Shown here: piece by piece, positions 34,263 through 43,248 of the stretch
Numbering within the stretch: position 1 is the stretch's first letter
How the letters are laid out: the number at the start of each line of letters is the position of its first letter
From: UBA967 sp044375555
GTDB taxonomy: Bacteria; Verrucomicrobiota; Verrucomicrobiia; Chthoniobacterales; Terrimicrobiaceae
Reading direction: 5' to 3'
NCBI GenBank assembly: GCA_044375555.1
Contig: JBILML010000022.1
Location: 1 to 47,921 of the forward strand
DNA: 47,921 bases
The notes under the pieces: model-generated
Seen by the model: the letters and a program-made list of their open reading frames with translations, nothing else
Database searches by the model: none
What the model was told of the DNA's origin: nothing
Position numbers and translations under genes: made by a program

Positions 34263-35843
34263 ATGCGCCAAGGTTCGCTTGCCCTCCTCCTCCACGCCCA
34301 TCTGCCTTGGGTGCGCCATCCCGAGCATGAAGACTTTCTCGAGGAGGACTGGCTCTTCGAGGCCATCACGGAGTGCTACATCCCGCTGCTGAAAATCCTG
34401 CGCCGCATGGTCGCGGACAAGGTTCCTGCGAAGATCACTTTCACGCTCACCCCGACTCTGTGCGCGATGCTGCGCGATCCGCTCCTGCAAAGCCGCGCCG
34501 AGCGTTACCTCGAGCGCGGATGCGAACTCGCCGCGATGGAAGTGGACCGCACCTCGCGCGACGAGTCGCTCCAGCACATCGCCCGGCACTACCAAGCCGC
34601 CTTTGGCGAGGCATTGCGTTTCTACCGCGATGAAATCCGCCGCGACATCGTCGGATCGTTTGCCCAGCTCCAAAAAGACGGCATCCTCGAGATCATCACC
34701 TGTGCTGCCACGCACGGTTTCCTCCCCTTGATGGAAGCCGTTCCCGAGGCGATGCGCGCCCAAATCCTCATCGGCCGCGATTCCCACCGCGAATGCTTCG
34801 GCGTGGATCCAGCGGGAATCTGGTTGCCCGAGTGCGGGTATGTTCCGCAGATCGATTCGATTTTGCAGGAGGCCAACATCCGTTGGTTCGTGGTCGATGC
34901 GCACGGCCTGATGTATGGCGAACCGAGGCCGCGCTTCGCGATTTACGCCCCGTATTTCACGCCTGCGGGGCCGGCGGTTTTTGGGCGCGACCGCGAGTCG
35001 AGCAAGCAGGTCTGGAGTGCCCGCGAGGGGTATCCCGGCGATCCTGCCTATCGGGATTTCTACCGCGATATCGGCATGGATTTGCCCGAGGACTACCTCC
35101 ACACCGTCCTGCCCGCCACAGGCCATCGGCGAAACACCGGCATCAAATACCACCGCATCACCGGCTCGCCTCACAAAGAAGTCTACAACCGCGCCTGGGC
35201 CATGGCCGCTGCCGACCACCACGCGGGAGATTTTCTCAATGCCCGCATCGGCCAGATCGAGCACCTCTGCCAAAACCTCCCCGTCGAGCCCATCGTGCTC
35301 AGCCCCTTTGACGCCGAGCTGTTCGGCCACTGGTGGTATGAAGGCCCCGAGTTCCTCGATCTCTTCCTGCGCAAGGCGGCCTACGACCAGAAGACCTTCC
35401 GCCTCACCACACCCAGCGACTACCTCCACAAAAATCCGACGCAACAAATGGTGTGTCCATCCCCCTCCAGTTGGGGAAACAAAGGCTACTCCGAGGTCTG
35501 GCTCGACCACTGCAATTCCTGGATCTACCCGCACCTCCATGCCGCCGCGCGGCGTATGACCGAAGCCGCACGCCAGCACGAGAAGACCCGCTCGGCGTTC
35601 ACCGATCGAACCCTCAAGCAGCTCGCGCGCGAACTCCTCCTCGCGCAGTCCAGCGACTGGGCGTTCCTTATGAAAACCGGCACGGCGGTCGACTACGCCA
35701 CGCGCCGCACGAACGACCATCTGATGCGCTTCACGCGGCTCTGGGAAATGCTCGAATCCGGCCAGCCCGACGAAGGCCTTCTTGCCGCCTGCGAGGAGCG
35801 CGACAACCTCTTCCCGAATGTGAATTGGAAGCATTACCTGTGA
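34263..35843 (+). CDS. GH57 family protein (glucan branching enzyme type)
   Basis: The 526-residue GH57 protein has LLLHAHLPWVRHPEHEDFLEEDWLFEAI (family motif 1 with the HAHLP start), GIWLPECGYVPQIDSIL (the Glu in LPEC is the expected nucleophile) and PIVLSPFDAELFGHWWYEGPEFL (the Asp in PFDAE is the expected acid/base). The tail KTRSAFTDRTLKQLARELLLAQSSDWAFLM is the DUF1957-type C-terminal domain. This set matches GH57 1,4-alpha-glucan branching enzymes, which create alpha-1,6 branches in glycogen. It is cytoplasmic. Its stop overlaps the GTG start of the next gene. Confidence 0.9.
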   Translation: MRQGSLALLLHAHLPWVRHPEHEDFLEEDWLFEAITECYIPLLKILRRMVADKVPAKITFTLTPTLCAMLRDPLLQSRAERYLERGCELAAMEVDRTSRDESLQHIARHYQAAFGEALRFYRDEIRRDIVGSFAQLQKDGILEIITCAATHGFLPLMEAVPEAMRAQILIGRDSHRECFGVDPAGIWLPECGYVPQIDSILQEANIRWFVVDAHGLMYGEPRPRFAIYAPYFTPAGPAVFGRDRESSKQVWSAREGYPGDPAYRDFYRDIGMDLPEDYLHTVLPATGHRRNTGIKYHRITGSPHKEVYNRAWAMAAADHHAGDFLNARIGQIEHLCQNLPVEPIVLSPFDAELFGHWWYEGPEFLDLFLRKAAYDQKTFRLTTPSDYLHKNPTQQMVCPSPSSWGNKGYSEVWLDHCNSWIYPHLHAAARRMTEAARQHEKTRSAFTDRTLKQLARELLLAQSSDWAFLMKTGTAVDYATRRTNDHLMRFTRLWEMLESGQPDEGLLAACEERDNLFPNVNWKHYL

Positions 35844-37120
35844 GGCTCCTTTCGCTTTTCCTTCTTCTCCTCCCGCTCACCAACGCCCTATCTGTGCTGA
35901 CCGAGGGCGAGTTTGTCTTCGCCGTTCCCTCCACCGGCCGGATCACGCTCGGCGTCTTCGACAAAAACGGCCACCTCGTCCGAACCCTCCACGCGCTCGA
36001 CGGCGAGGAGAAATTCCAAGTCGGCCTCAATGGCTTCATCTCGCGCTGGGACGGGCTCGATAACTCTGGAAAAAAAGTCCCACCCGGCACCTACCACATT
36101 CGCGGCTACCAGATCGGCGAGGCCACTGTCACCGGCGAGGCGTTCCACTTCAACGACTGGATCTCCGAATCCGACACGCCGCCGATTTCTTGGATCGAGG
36201 ATTTCGAGGTTTTGGATGACGGCGACATTTTGCTTTTTGCGAAAACCCCAGCCGCTCCGATCGTGGCTCGCGCCTCGATCAAGGACGGCCTCCTCGCCAT
36301 CGAAAAAAATCCCCCCGCCGACAAATCCACCCCCGCCCGCCAAAAGCTCGCCGAACTCACCGGTCGCCCGCCCGAGACTTTCCTTTCCATCGATTCCCTC
36401 GGCGAAACCCTCCTCGCCACCGACTCCGAAGGCGTCTTGCTTTCCCAAAATGGCTCCGTTCCGCACAAGATCCAGCTTCCCGCCAAGGTCGACGCCCTCT
36501 CGCTCGGCACGGACGACACCTTTTGGTTCATCGGCTCCAGCGGTGAGGCGGACCAGCCCCCGATGGTCGGCCAGGCGGATTTCTCCGGCGAAATCCTCCG
36601 CGCGCTTCCCTACGAGGCCGGTGAACCCGTTCCAAAAAAAATCCGCTCCGCAAAATCCGGCTCAGGGTTTGTCGTGCTCGAGGAACTCCCCGGCTCGCAG
36701 CGCCTGCGCTCCCTCACCCGTGACGAATCCGGCGAATGGGTGGTCGATTGGGAAAAAACCATCCGCAAATCCTCGCGCTTTGGATTCGCAAACGGCGAGG
36801 TGACCGCCGATGCCGGTGATGAACCGCAACTCGAATCCCTCCGTTTCCGCCTCGAGGAAAACCCGCTAACCGGCGAGCGCCAAACGATCACGATTCGAGC
36901 GCTGGCCGACGCCCAAGGCTCGCGCCTCGCGACCGAGGACGGCTTGCCATTGCTCCTCATCAGCAACCAGCGCGACATCCAGCGCGCCGTCCTCCACCGT
37001 GGAAAAGCCCCCGACGCGCTCCGCTTCCTTCAAAGCAACGGCGCCGCTGTGGAGGAATACCTCATCGAAGGCCTCCGCCACATCCTCCCCCTCAACGCGG
37101 GCCAAATCGAAATCCGCTAA
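35840..37120 (+). CDS. Exported protein with FlgD-Ig-like domain
   Basis: The 426-residue protein starts at GTG 35840, overlapping the previous stop as GTGA. MRLLSLFLLLLPLTNALS is a signal peptide. Residues about 25-95 (ITLGVFDKNGHLVRTLHALDG, WDGLDNSGKKVPPGTYHIRGY) form a FlgD-type Ig-like domain of the kind that often precedes propeller folds. The remainder contains repeated beta-strand patterns (VLDDGDILLFA, SIDSLGETLLATDSEGVLLS, LSLGTDDTFWFIGSSGE) consistent with a degenerate beta-propeller. The function is unknown. It is coupled to the GH57 gene and may act on extracellular polymers. Confidence 0.75.
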   Translation: MRLLSLFLLLLPLTNALSVLTEGEFVFAVPSTGRITLGVFDKNGHLVRTLHALDGEEKFQVGLNGFISRWDGLDNSGKKVPPGTYHIRGYQIGEATVTGEAFHFNDWISESDTPPISWIEDFEVLDDGDILLFAKTPAAPIVARASIKDGLLAIEKNPPADKSTPARQKLAELTGRPPETFLSIDSLGETLLATDSEGVLLSQNGSVPHKIQLPAKVDALSLGTDDTFWFIGSSGEADQPPMVGQADFSGEILRALPYEAGEPVPKKIRSAKSGSGFVVLEELPGSQRLRSLTRDESGEWVVDWEKTIRKSSRFGFANGEVTADAGDEPQLESLRFRLEENPLTGERQTITIRALADAQGSRLATEDGLPLLLISNQRDIQRAVLHRGKAPDALRFLQSNGAAVEEYLIEGLRHILPLNAGQIEIR

Positions 37121-37175
37121 ACTGGGCCTCGCAAAAAATTAGACAAAATCCCATTGGCTTCCGTCTAAAAATTGA

Positions 37176-40100
37176 ATGAATATCCATGTGATGAACTTCC
37201 CCCCACTTTCTGCCAATCGACTTTCTTTAAATCCTAAGAAATTTCCCCAAATCTTGGCGGTTTTCTTGGTCTTGTTTAGCGCTTGGCCTGCGTTGGCAAG
37301 CCCCGGGCCGACTTGGCGAGATGCTTCCCATTCGGTGTTGAAGGGCCAAAGCTTGATTTCGGTTTCGATCCCCGAGGGGGCGAAGCGGGTAGCGGTGGAG
37401 GTGCAGAATTCCAAAGGCACTTGGGTGCGTTGGTCGGTTCGCCGAACCGTGAGTGCCGGTGCGATGTCGATCAAAGTTCCCAAAAATCTTTTGAACCGCT
37501 CTTGGCGGGCTTGGGCGGAGGTGCCTTCGGCGCTGAAATATCCAGCGGCTTTTTACCGCGGCAAGAAGCCAACAGGAAAAGCCGCATCCTCCGGCTACGG
37601 TGAGCAGGATTTTTCCTCAGAGTCTGCTCGTTTATTGGCCAATTCGGCAGATGGCGTCTTGGTAGCGGCGAACACCTCTTCGGATGCAGCAACCAAGACG
37701 GAAACCGCCACGGTGCAGGAAGCTGATATTTGGAAATCCGATGGATCAATAATCTATTTCTTCAACCAGCTCCGTGGTTTGCAGGTTCTCGATCTCTCAG
37801 ATCCCTCGAAACCCTCGCTTGTGGCCAAATTGCGTCTGCCGGAGGTTGGCCAAGATCTCTACATTCTTCCAGGCGGGGACGGGCACACCCATGCCGTTCT
37901 CCTTGCGAGGAAGTCGGGGAGTTGGGATTCCTCAGAGATTCACTTGGTGAGAATCTCCGGCAACGAGGCATCCATTGTCGGCTCGATCGAAATTATCGGC
38001 ATGCCCAGTGACAGCAGGATCAAGGGCAACCGATTGTTTGTCGCCACGCAGACTTGGAAGGACTACTCGAAGTATGGATCTGGCCGCGCCTTACTCAGCG
38101 AGGTCTCGATTGATACCGCAGCCGGTAAACTCTCTTTGGAAAATTCATTGGAATTCGCTGCGGACTCGACGGTTGTTTCCGCTGGCACCGATTGGTTCGC
38201 ACTGGCTTTGAACAAGTGGTCCGAAGGGAACATCTCCGAGGTTCACCTGTTTTCCATCTCCGAGACGGGTCTAAATTCCTTGAATCCTGCCCCAATCCGC
38301 ACGGCTGGCCGAGTTGGTGACAAATTCAAAATGCAAGTGCGCGATGGCGTCTTCACAGCAATTTCCCAAGGTTGGCAAAACTCGGACAACGACTGGGCAT
38401 GGTGGGGGACTCCGGTCACCACTCTGGAGAATTTCTCCACCGATGGAAGCCCGCTCGCCAGCTTGGAGATCATCCGCGGCGAGCAGCTCTACGCCACTCG
38501 ATTCGCTGGGGATACGGCCTATGCCGTGACTTTTCGACAAACCGATCCCCTGTGGGTGATCGATCTCAAGGTTCCCTATGCTCCGGTAATCAGCGGCCAT
38601 CTCGAAGTGCCCGGTTGGTCCACGCACATCGAGCCGATGGGGGATTTGCTCTTCAGCATCGGGTGGGACGACGGACGAGTGGCTGCCTCACTCTTTGATG
38701 TCTCAGATCCCGCCAATCCCACTCTGGCGAGTCGAGTCTTTCTCTCCGATTCCTGGGGAGGGTTTTCCGAGTCCCTCTACGATGAGAAGGCCCTCAAAAT
38801 CCTCCCGGATCAAAATCTCGCGCTCATCCCTTTCACGCTTCATGCCTGGGCTTCGGAGGATTCCGGCCACCGCATCCAAATCCTCGAAGTCGACAGCGTT
38901 TCCAAAACTCTCAGCACTCGCGGCCGTATCAACCATGACTTTGAACCCCGCCGCGCAGCCATGGTTGGCGGGGCGCTGGCCTCGATTTCCCAGCGCCAGC
39001 TCGTAACGGCTGATATCTCCAACCCCGACCAACCCTCTGTGCTGGCCGACTTGTTGCTTGCTTGGCCAGTCCACCGGGTGGTTGCGAATGGCGACTACCT
39101 TTACCAGATCAGTGATGGCTCGACTTGGTGGGATTCGACTCCCGCTCTTCGTATTTCGAGCACCGACGATCCGGATTCTATTATCAACGAGGTTCCGCTC
39201 GAATCCGGGACGATTCGCGATGCAGCCATTCACAACGGCCGACTCCACATTCTCCGGGCCGAGGGGCTTTCCAATGGTTTTTACCCCTGGCGCATGTTGA
39301 TGCCATTCGGCAGCTCCGCCAACGCCCCATCAAATCCCAAAATCCACCTGGATGTTTTTAATATCACGGTCCCTGTTTCCCCGGTTCTTGCCGGGTCTGC
39401 GTCTCTTGATTTAGGTGGCGAGTCTGGAAATTTGGAAACCGGGCAGATTTTGTTTCCTTCCGAAAATTCCGCTGTCGTGCTCGCTCGGAGTAAACCGTTT
39501 TATTGGATTCGCCCACTGCCTGTTCTTCTAGAGGACGCCTCAATAGCCCGTGCTTCTCTTTCGATCATGCCTCCTTGGGACTGGGCTCCGAAATCGGGCC
39601 CGGCGATCGCTGCGGTTTTTGACACCGTCAATTTTACCTCTTCTTCCACACAATTTGATTCCCAAAAAACAATAGATATTCGCAAAGGAGCCGCTGGTGA
39701 TGGAATCGTGGCTTATCCTTGCGCGGAAAAACTTTCCAGCGGGATGGATTCCAAGAGTCCGCGAAACCACTATGTCGGCCTGCTGGATGTCTCGAATCCC
39801 GCGGCTCCGCTCTCCCTTTCCCTGGTTGCCTTGCCTGGCAGGCTGCTTGCTGCCACCGACCTCGACAAACGCGGGTTTCTTGCTTGGACGGAGAACCCAT
39901 CCTCCAAAGGGGAATCCCAAGGTGTCGCACTGAGTGCTTCCGATCTAAAATCCTCTTATCTGGTTTCCGCCCTGACCATACCCGATCTCGGCCAAGTTGC
40001 CGCCAACGGACGAAAACTCTATGCAATCTCTGGAAAGCAAATCAGAGGCTTTAATGTCCCTGACTCGGGGGTTCCCAAGCCGATCGGAACCATGCCACTG

Positions 40101-40310
40101 GATTGGAGAGCTGAAAGCCTTCGGATTTTGAAAGACAACCTGCTTGCGGCGGATAGCCAAAACCTCCTTTGCGCCCCGCTGCAAGGATTCCCGTCCTCTG
40201 CGACCGAGTGGCAAACTTCCCAAGGATTCGATTTGAACGCTCTTGAATCAACGCCGAAAGCCGTCTTCTCGCCCTCGGGAGAGTATGGGGTGGAGGTGCT
40301 TGAAAGGTGA
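37176..40310 (+). CDS. Large exported beta-propeller protein
   Basis: This 1044-residue secreted protein has a signal-type segment (KFPQILAVFLVLFSAWPALAS). From about residue 150 it carries the pattern of the Beta_propel family (EADIWKSDGSIIYFFNQLRGLQVLDLSDPSKPSLVAKL; KGNRLFVATQTW; LYATRFAGDTAYAVTFRQTDPLWVIDLKVP; ALKILPDQNLALIPF). DVSDPANPTLAS and DVSNPAAPLSLS are the recurrent blade turn. ATG 37176 or ATG 37191 could start it. A family role is not defined; cell-surface binding is plausible. No good promoter is evident in the 55-base gap, which holds an inverted repeat TTAGAC (37139-37144) with GTCTAA (37163-37168). Confidence 0.8.
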   Translation: MNIHVMNFPPLSANRLSLNPKKFPQILAVFLVLFSAWPALASPGPTWRDASHSVLKGQSLISVSIPEGAKRVAVEVQNSKGTWVRWSVRRTVSAGAMSIKVPKNLLNRSWRAWAEVPSALKYPAAFYRGKKPTGKAASSGYGEQDFSSESARLLANSADGVLVAANTSSDAATKTETATVQEADIWKSDGSIIYFFNQLRGLQVLDLSDPSKPSLVAKLRLPEVGQDLYILPGGDGHTHAVLLARKSGSWDSSEIHLVRISGNEASIVGSIEIIGMPSDSRIKGNRLFVATQTWKDYSKYGSGRALLSEVSIDTAAGKLSLENSLEFAADSTVVSAGTDWFALALNKWSEGNISEVHLFSISETGLNSLNPAPIRTAGRVGDKFKMQVRDGVFTAISQGWQNSDNDWAWWGTPVTTLENFSTDGSPLASLEIIRGEQLYATRFAGDTAYAVTFRQTDPLWVIDLKVPYAPVISGHLEVPGWSTHIEPMGDLLFSIGWDDGRVAASLFDVSDPANPTLASRVFLSDSWGGFSESLYDEKALKILPDQNLALIPFTLHAWASEDSGHRIQILEVDSVSKTLSTRGRINHDFEPRRAAMVGGALASISQRQLVTADISNPDQPSVLADLLLAWPVHRVVANGDYLYQISDGSTWWDSTPALRISSTDDPDSIINEVPLESGTIRDAAIHNGRLHILRAEGLSNGFYPWRMLMPFGSSANAPSNPKIHLDVFNITVPVSPVLAGSASLDLGGESGNLETGQILFPSENSAVVLARSKPFYWIRPLPVLLEDASIARASLSIMPPWDWAPKSGPAIAAVFDTVNFTSSSTQFDSQKTIDIRKGAAGDGIVAYPCAEKLSSGMDSKSPRNHYVGLLDVSNPAAPLSLSLVALPGRLLAATDLDKRGFLAWTENPSSKGESQGVALSASDLKSSYLVSALTIPDLGQVAANGRKLYAISGKQIRGFNVPDSGVPKPIGTMPLDWRAESLRILKDNLLAADSQNLLCAPLQGFPSSATEWQTSQGFDLNALESTPKAVFSPSGEYGVEVLER

Positions 40311-40315
40311 TTTTC

Positions 40316-40335
40316 GAAATCCGCTGAGGATTTTT
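40316..40335. terminator. Weak hairpin between convergent genes
   Basis: AAATCC (40317-40322) pairs with GGATTT (40328-40333) around GCTGA, followed by two more T. It sits between the propeller gene and the convergent guaA and may act on both strands. The stem is only 6 bp. Confidence 0.4.
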
Positions 40336-41902
40336 ACTCCCACTCGATCGTGGCGGGGGGCTTGCTGGAGATGTCGTAGCAGACGCGGTTCACGCCTTTG
40401 ACTTCGTTGATGACGCGGGCGGAGATTTTGGCGAGGAGTTCGTGTGGGAGGCGCACCCAGTCGGCGGTCATGCCGTCGTGGCTGTTCACGATGCGGAGCG
40501 CAATTGTGTAGTCGTAGGTGCGCTCGTCACCCATCACGCCCACGCTGCGGACGGGGAGGAGAACGGCGAAGGATTGCCAGACTTTGTAATACCAGCCCGA
40601 GGCTTTCATTTCCTCGAGCACGATGGCGTCGGCTTCGCGCACGATGCGGAGGCGCTCGGCGGTGATCTCGCCAATCACGCGGACGGCGAGGCCGGGGCCG
40701 GGGAAGGGTTGGCGGTGGACGATTTCTTTCGAGAGCCCTAGTTCGGCGCCGACTTCGCGGACTTCGTCTTTGAAAAGTTGGCGGAGTGGCTCGACGAGTT
40801 CGAATTTCATCTTCTCGGGGAGACCGCCGACATTGTGGTGGCTCTTGATGAGCGCGGCGGGGTTGCCGGAGATGGAAACGCTCTCGATCACATCGGGGTA
40901 GAGCGTGCCTTGGGCGAGGAAGCGGTAGTTGCCGGGATCGGATTTTTTCAAATCGCGCGCGGCTTTTTCAAAGACCTTGATGAACTCGTTGCCGATGATC
41001 TTGCGCTTGCGCTCGGGGTCGGTGACGCCTTTGAGTTTTTTGAGGAACTGCTCGGAGGCGTCCACCGTTTTCATCCGGATGCGGAACTCTCGGGAGAAGA
41101 GTTTTTCCACCGCCGCGGCTTCGTTGGCGCGGAGGAGGCCGTTGTTTACAAAGATGCAGGTGAGGCGGTCGCCGATGGCCTTGTGGAGCAGGACGGCCGC
41201 GACGGAGGAGTCGACGCCGCCGCTGAGGCCGAGGATCACGCGGCCTTCGCCGACTTGATCGCGGATTTCGCGGCAGGTGCGGTCGATGAAGGATTCCATC
41301 GTCCAATTCGATGTGCAGCCGCAGATGCGGTGAACGAAATTCGCGAGGATTTCCTTGCCGCGTGGCGTGTGGACGACCTCGGGATGGAATTGGAGGCCGT
41401 AGATGTGGCGCTTGGTGTCGCCGATGACGGCGTGGGGGGAGTTTTCGGTTTTGCCGAGCGGGCGGAAGCCGGCGGGGAGCTTGGTGATTTTGTCGCCGTG
41501 GCTGTTCCAGACTTCGAGCTTGGCGGGGAGCTTGTCGAAGAGGGCGCACTTCGGGTCGCCCTGGAGCTGGCCGGGGCCGTATTCGCGCGCGGCGGAGCGT
41601 TCCACCTTGCCGCCGAGACCGTGGGCGATGAGTTGCATGCCGTAGCAAATGCCGAGAACCGGGATGCCGAGGTCGTAGATTTTTTTGTCCACCTGCGGAG
41701 CCTTTGCCGCATAAACGCTGGCTGGGCCGCCTGAGAGAATGATGCCGGAAGGGCGGAGTTTTTTGATCTCCGAGGCTTTGGTGCGGAAGGGGAGGATTTC
41801 GGAGTAGACGCGGCACTCGCGAACGCGGCGGGCGATGACTTGGGTGTATTGGGAACCGAAATCGAGAATGAGGATTTTTTCCTCAGCGGGCTGTGATGGC
41901 AT
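40334..41902 (-). CDS. guaA: GMP synthase (glutamine-hydrolysing)
   Basis: The 522-residue enzyme makes GMP from XMP with glutamine and ATP. The N-terminal class I amidotransferase has LDFGSQYTQVIARRVRE, LGICYGMQLIAHGLGG (nucleophile Cys about 84) and YGLQFHPEVVHT (His and Glu). The ATP pyrophosphatase domain begins with VILGLSGGVDSSVAAVLLHKA (P-loop, about 225), and the C-terminal dimerisation domain ends RVCYDISSKPPATIEWE, as in other bacteria. Its length is standard. It is preceded on the same strand, 12 bases away, by a small lipoprotein gene. Confidence 0.97.
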   Translation of the reverse strand: MPSQPAEEKILILDFGSQYTQVIARRVRECRVYSEILPFRTKASEIKKLRPSGIILSGGPASVYAAKAPQVDKKIYDLGIPVLGICYGMQLIAHGLGGKVERSAAREYGPGQLQGDPKCALFDKLPAKLEVWNSHGDKITKLPAGFRPLGKTENSPHAVIGDTKRHIYGLQFHPEVVHTPRGKEILANFVHRICGCTSNWTMESFIDRTCREIRDQVGEGRVILGLSGGVDSSVAAVLLHKAIGDRLTCIFVNNGLLRANEAAAVEKLFSREFRIRMKTVDASEQFLKKLKGVTDPERKRKIIGNEFIKVFEKAARDLKKSDPGNYRFLAQGTLYPDVIESVSISGNPAALIKSHHNVGGLPEKMKFELVEPLRQLFKDEVREVGAELGLSKEIVHRQPFPGPGLAVRVIGEITAERLRIVREADAIVLEEMKASGWYYKVWQSFAVLLPVRSVGVMGDERTYDYTIALRIVNSHDGMTADWVRLPHELLAKISARVINEVKGVNRVCYDISSKPPATIEWE

Positions 41903-41914
41903 GATGGACGGCGC

Positions 41915-42091
41915 TTAGTTGAAGTCTGGGCCGAAGTCGTCGGAGAGCGGGTTGTTCGGGACGATCTGGCCGCGGCCTTGGATTCCCTCCTCGAACCGAG
42001 TGCCGACATCTTCGACCGATTGCTCGGAAATTGCGCATCCCGAAAGAAGCCCGAGAAGCCCTGACATACAAAAAAAGATCACGCCTTTCAT
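41915..42091 (-). CDS. Small lipoprotein, function unknown
   Basis: This 58-residue protein begins MKGVIFFCMSGLLGLLSGCAIS; the lipobox LLSGC predicts lipidation of the Cys near position 19. The mature part is acidic and Asn/Pro-rich (VGTRFEEGIQGRGQIVPNNPLSDDFGPDFN). Nothing beyond export is suggested. It is divergent from aat, its start 14 bases from that of aat, and may be the first gene of a two-gene unit with guaA. Confidence 0.7.
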   Translation of the reverse strand: MKGVIFFCMSGLLGLLSGCAISEQSVEDVGTRFEEGIQGRGQIVPNNPLSDDFGPDFN

Positions 42092-42105
42092 CGCGGCGGA
42101 GAATA

Positions 42106-42699
42106 ATGAATCGAGTCGCCATGGCAACCATCATTCCGCCCGATATCCTGCTGGATTTCTATCGTCGCGGGGTGTTCCCGATGGCGATGGATGGTGAGCT
42201 GCGGCTCTTCTCGCCCGACCCGCGCGGAGTGATTCCACTGGAGAAATTCCGCATTCCCCATGGCTCCCGAAAAACCCTGCGCGACCCCGAGTGGAAGGTG
42301 ACGGTGAATGCGGCGTTTGAGGAGGTGGTTCTTGGGTGCGCGGAGCGGGACGAAACCTGGATCGACGAAACTATTTTTGGGAGTTACGCGGAGCTTCACC
42401 ACCTCGGCCATGCCCATTCGGTCGAGGTCTGGCGGGATGGCGAGTTGGCGGGTGGGCTGTATGGCGTGGCGATTGGCGCGGCGTTTTGCGGCGAGTCGAT
42501 GTTCAGTCGCGTGCCCGGGGCGTCGAAAGTGGCGCTGGCGAATTTGGTCGATCGGCTGCGCGGCCGGGGCTTCGAGCTTCTCGATACGCAATGGGTCACG
42601 CCGCACCTCGAAAAATTTGGGGCCTGCGAAATCCCTCGCAGTGAGTATTTGGAAAAACTCGCGAAAGCGGTGGAGATGAAGACGAGCTTTTGGGAGTAA
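42106..42699 (+). CDS. aat: Leucyl/phenylalanyl-tRNA-protein transferase
   Basis: The 197-residue Aat attaches Leu or Phe from aminoacyl-tRNA to N-terminal Arg or Lys, marking proteins for degradation by ClpAP (N-end rule). Motifs include LLDFYRRGVFPMAMDGELRLFSPDPRGVIPL, SYAELHHLGHAHSVEVWRDGELAGGLYGVAIGAAFCGESMFSR, DTQWVTPHLEKFGACEIPRSEYL. ATG 42106 is chosen because GGAG lies just upstream; ATG 42121 is also possible. The enzyme is slightly short but complete. Confidence 0.95.
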   Translation: MNRVAMATIIPPDILLDFYRRGVFPMAMDGELRLFSPDPRGVIPLEKFRIPHGSRKTLRDPEWKVTVNAAFEEVVLGCAERDETWIDETIFGSYAELHHLGHAHSVEVWRDGELAGGLYGVAIGAAFCGESMFSRVPGASKVALANLVDRLRGRGFELLDTQWVTPHLEKFGACEIPRSEYLEKLAKAVEMKTSFWE

Positions 42700-42787
42700 G
42701 GATTTTCTGGAAAGTGATGGACGAGTATTGCTCTGCCATCAGAAACGCCTTGCAGCGCCGTTCGGCTTCTGGTTTTTGAAATGCACT

Positions 42788-42925
42788 ATGAAAAAACTCG
42801 CTTTTTTGTTTCTGGCGCTGGCCGCCTTCTCGCTGTCTGGCTGCGGCACGATCGGCGGTGCACTTTCTGGAGCGGGCACGGATCTAACCTCGGCTGGGAA
42901 TTGGGTCAAAGAAATCGGCCAGTAA
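42788..42925 (+). CDS. Entericidin-like small lipoprotein 1
   Basis: This 45-residue protein MKKLAFLFLALAAFSLSGC has a clear lipobox (LSGC) and a short Gly/Ser/Thr-rich mature part (GTIGGALSGAGTDLTSAGNWVKEIGQ). This size and pattern match the entericidin A/B family of small membrane lipoproteins. In enterobacteria these form an antidote-toxin pair that promotes lysis in stationary phase, and a second similar gene follows at 42984. The 88-base gap before it shows no clear promoter. Confidence 0.75.
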   Translation: MKKLAFLFLALAAFSLSGCGTIGGALSGAGTDLTSAGNWVKEIGQ

Positions 42926-42983
42926 GCATGCGGAAGCTGCGGGAATTGACATTCTCGTCTTCGGGAATTTAAAACGGATGCTT

Positions 42984-43139
42984 ATGAAAAATATCATTCT
43001 CCTAATCGTCGCGGCAGTTGTTCTCTGCAGCTTCAGCGCTTGCAATACCATCAGCGGCGTTGGTCAGGATGTCAGCGGCGTGGGTCGTGATGTCAGCGCA
43101 GGCGCCCGCAGCGTCGAGCGAAGCATCCAGAATAACTAG
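42984..43139 (+). CDS. Entericidin-like small lipoprotein 2
   Basis: The 51-residue protein MKNIILLIVAAVVLCSFSAC has a lipobox-like SFSAC and a mature part with repeated SGVGxDVS units (NTISGVGQDVSGVGRDVSAGARSVERSIQNN). It resembles entericidins (the DxSxAGRxVE core) and lies 58 bases after the first. ATG 42978 is an alternative start two codons upstream. A strong terminator follows 60 bases later. Confidence 0.72.
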   Translation: MKNIILLIVAAVVLCSFSACNTISGVGQDVSGVGRDVSAGARSVERSIQNN

Positions 43140-43198
43140 TCCGATCGCCCCATTTGTTGCGGTGGGCTCCGTAGCTCCGCCGAAGCATTTCGAAATAA

Positions 43199-43231
43199 AA
43201 AAACGCCGTCCGGGTCTCGGACGGCGTTTTT
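43199..43231. terminator. Bidirectional terminator
   Basis: CGCCGTCCG (43204-43212) pairs with CGGACGGCG (43218-43226) around GGTCT. The stem is flanked by an A-run on the left and T-run on the right, which extend it. It can serve the entericidin-like genes on the plus strand and glnII on the minus strand. Confidence 0.88.
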
Positions 43232-43248
43232 GTTGAGTGAATGGTTGG

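Noticed and set aside
34239..35834. Long minus-strand open frame of 531 codons
   Set aside because: It is antisense to the GH57 gene, whose motifs are clear; the opposite frame has no recognisable domain.
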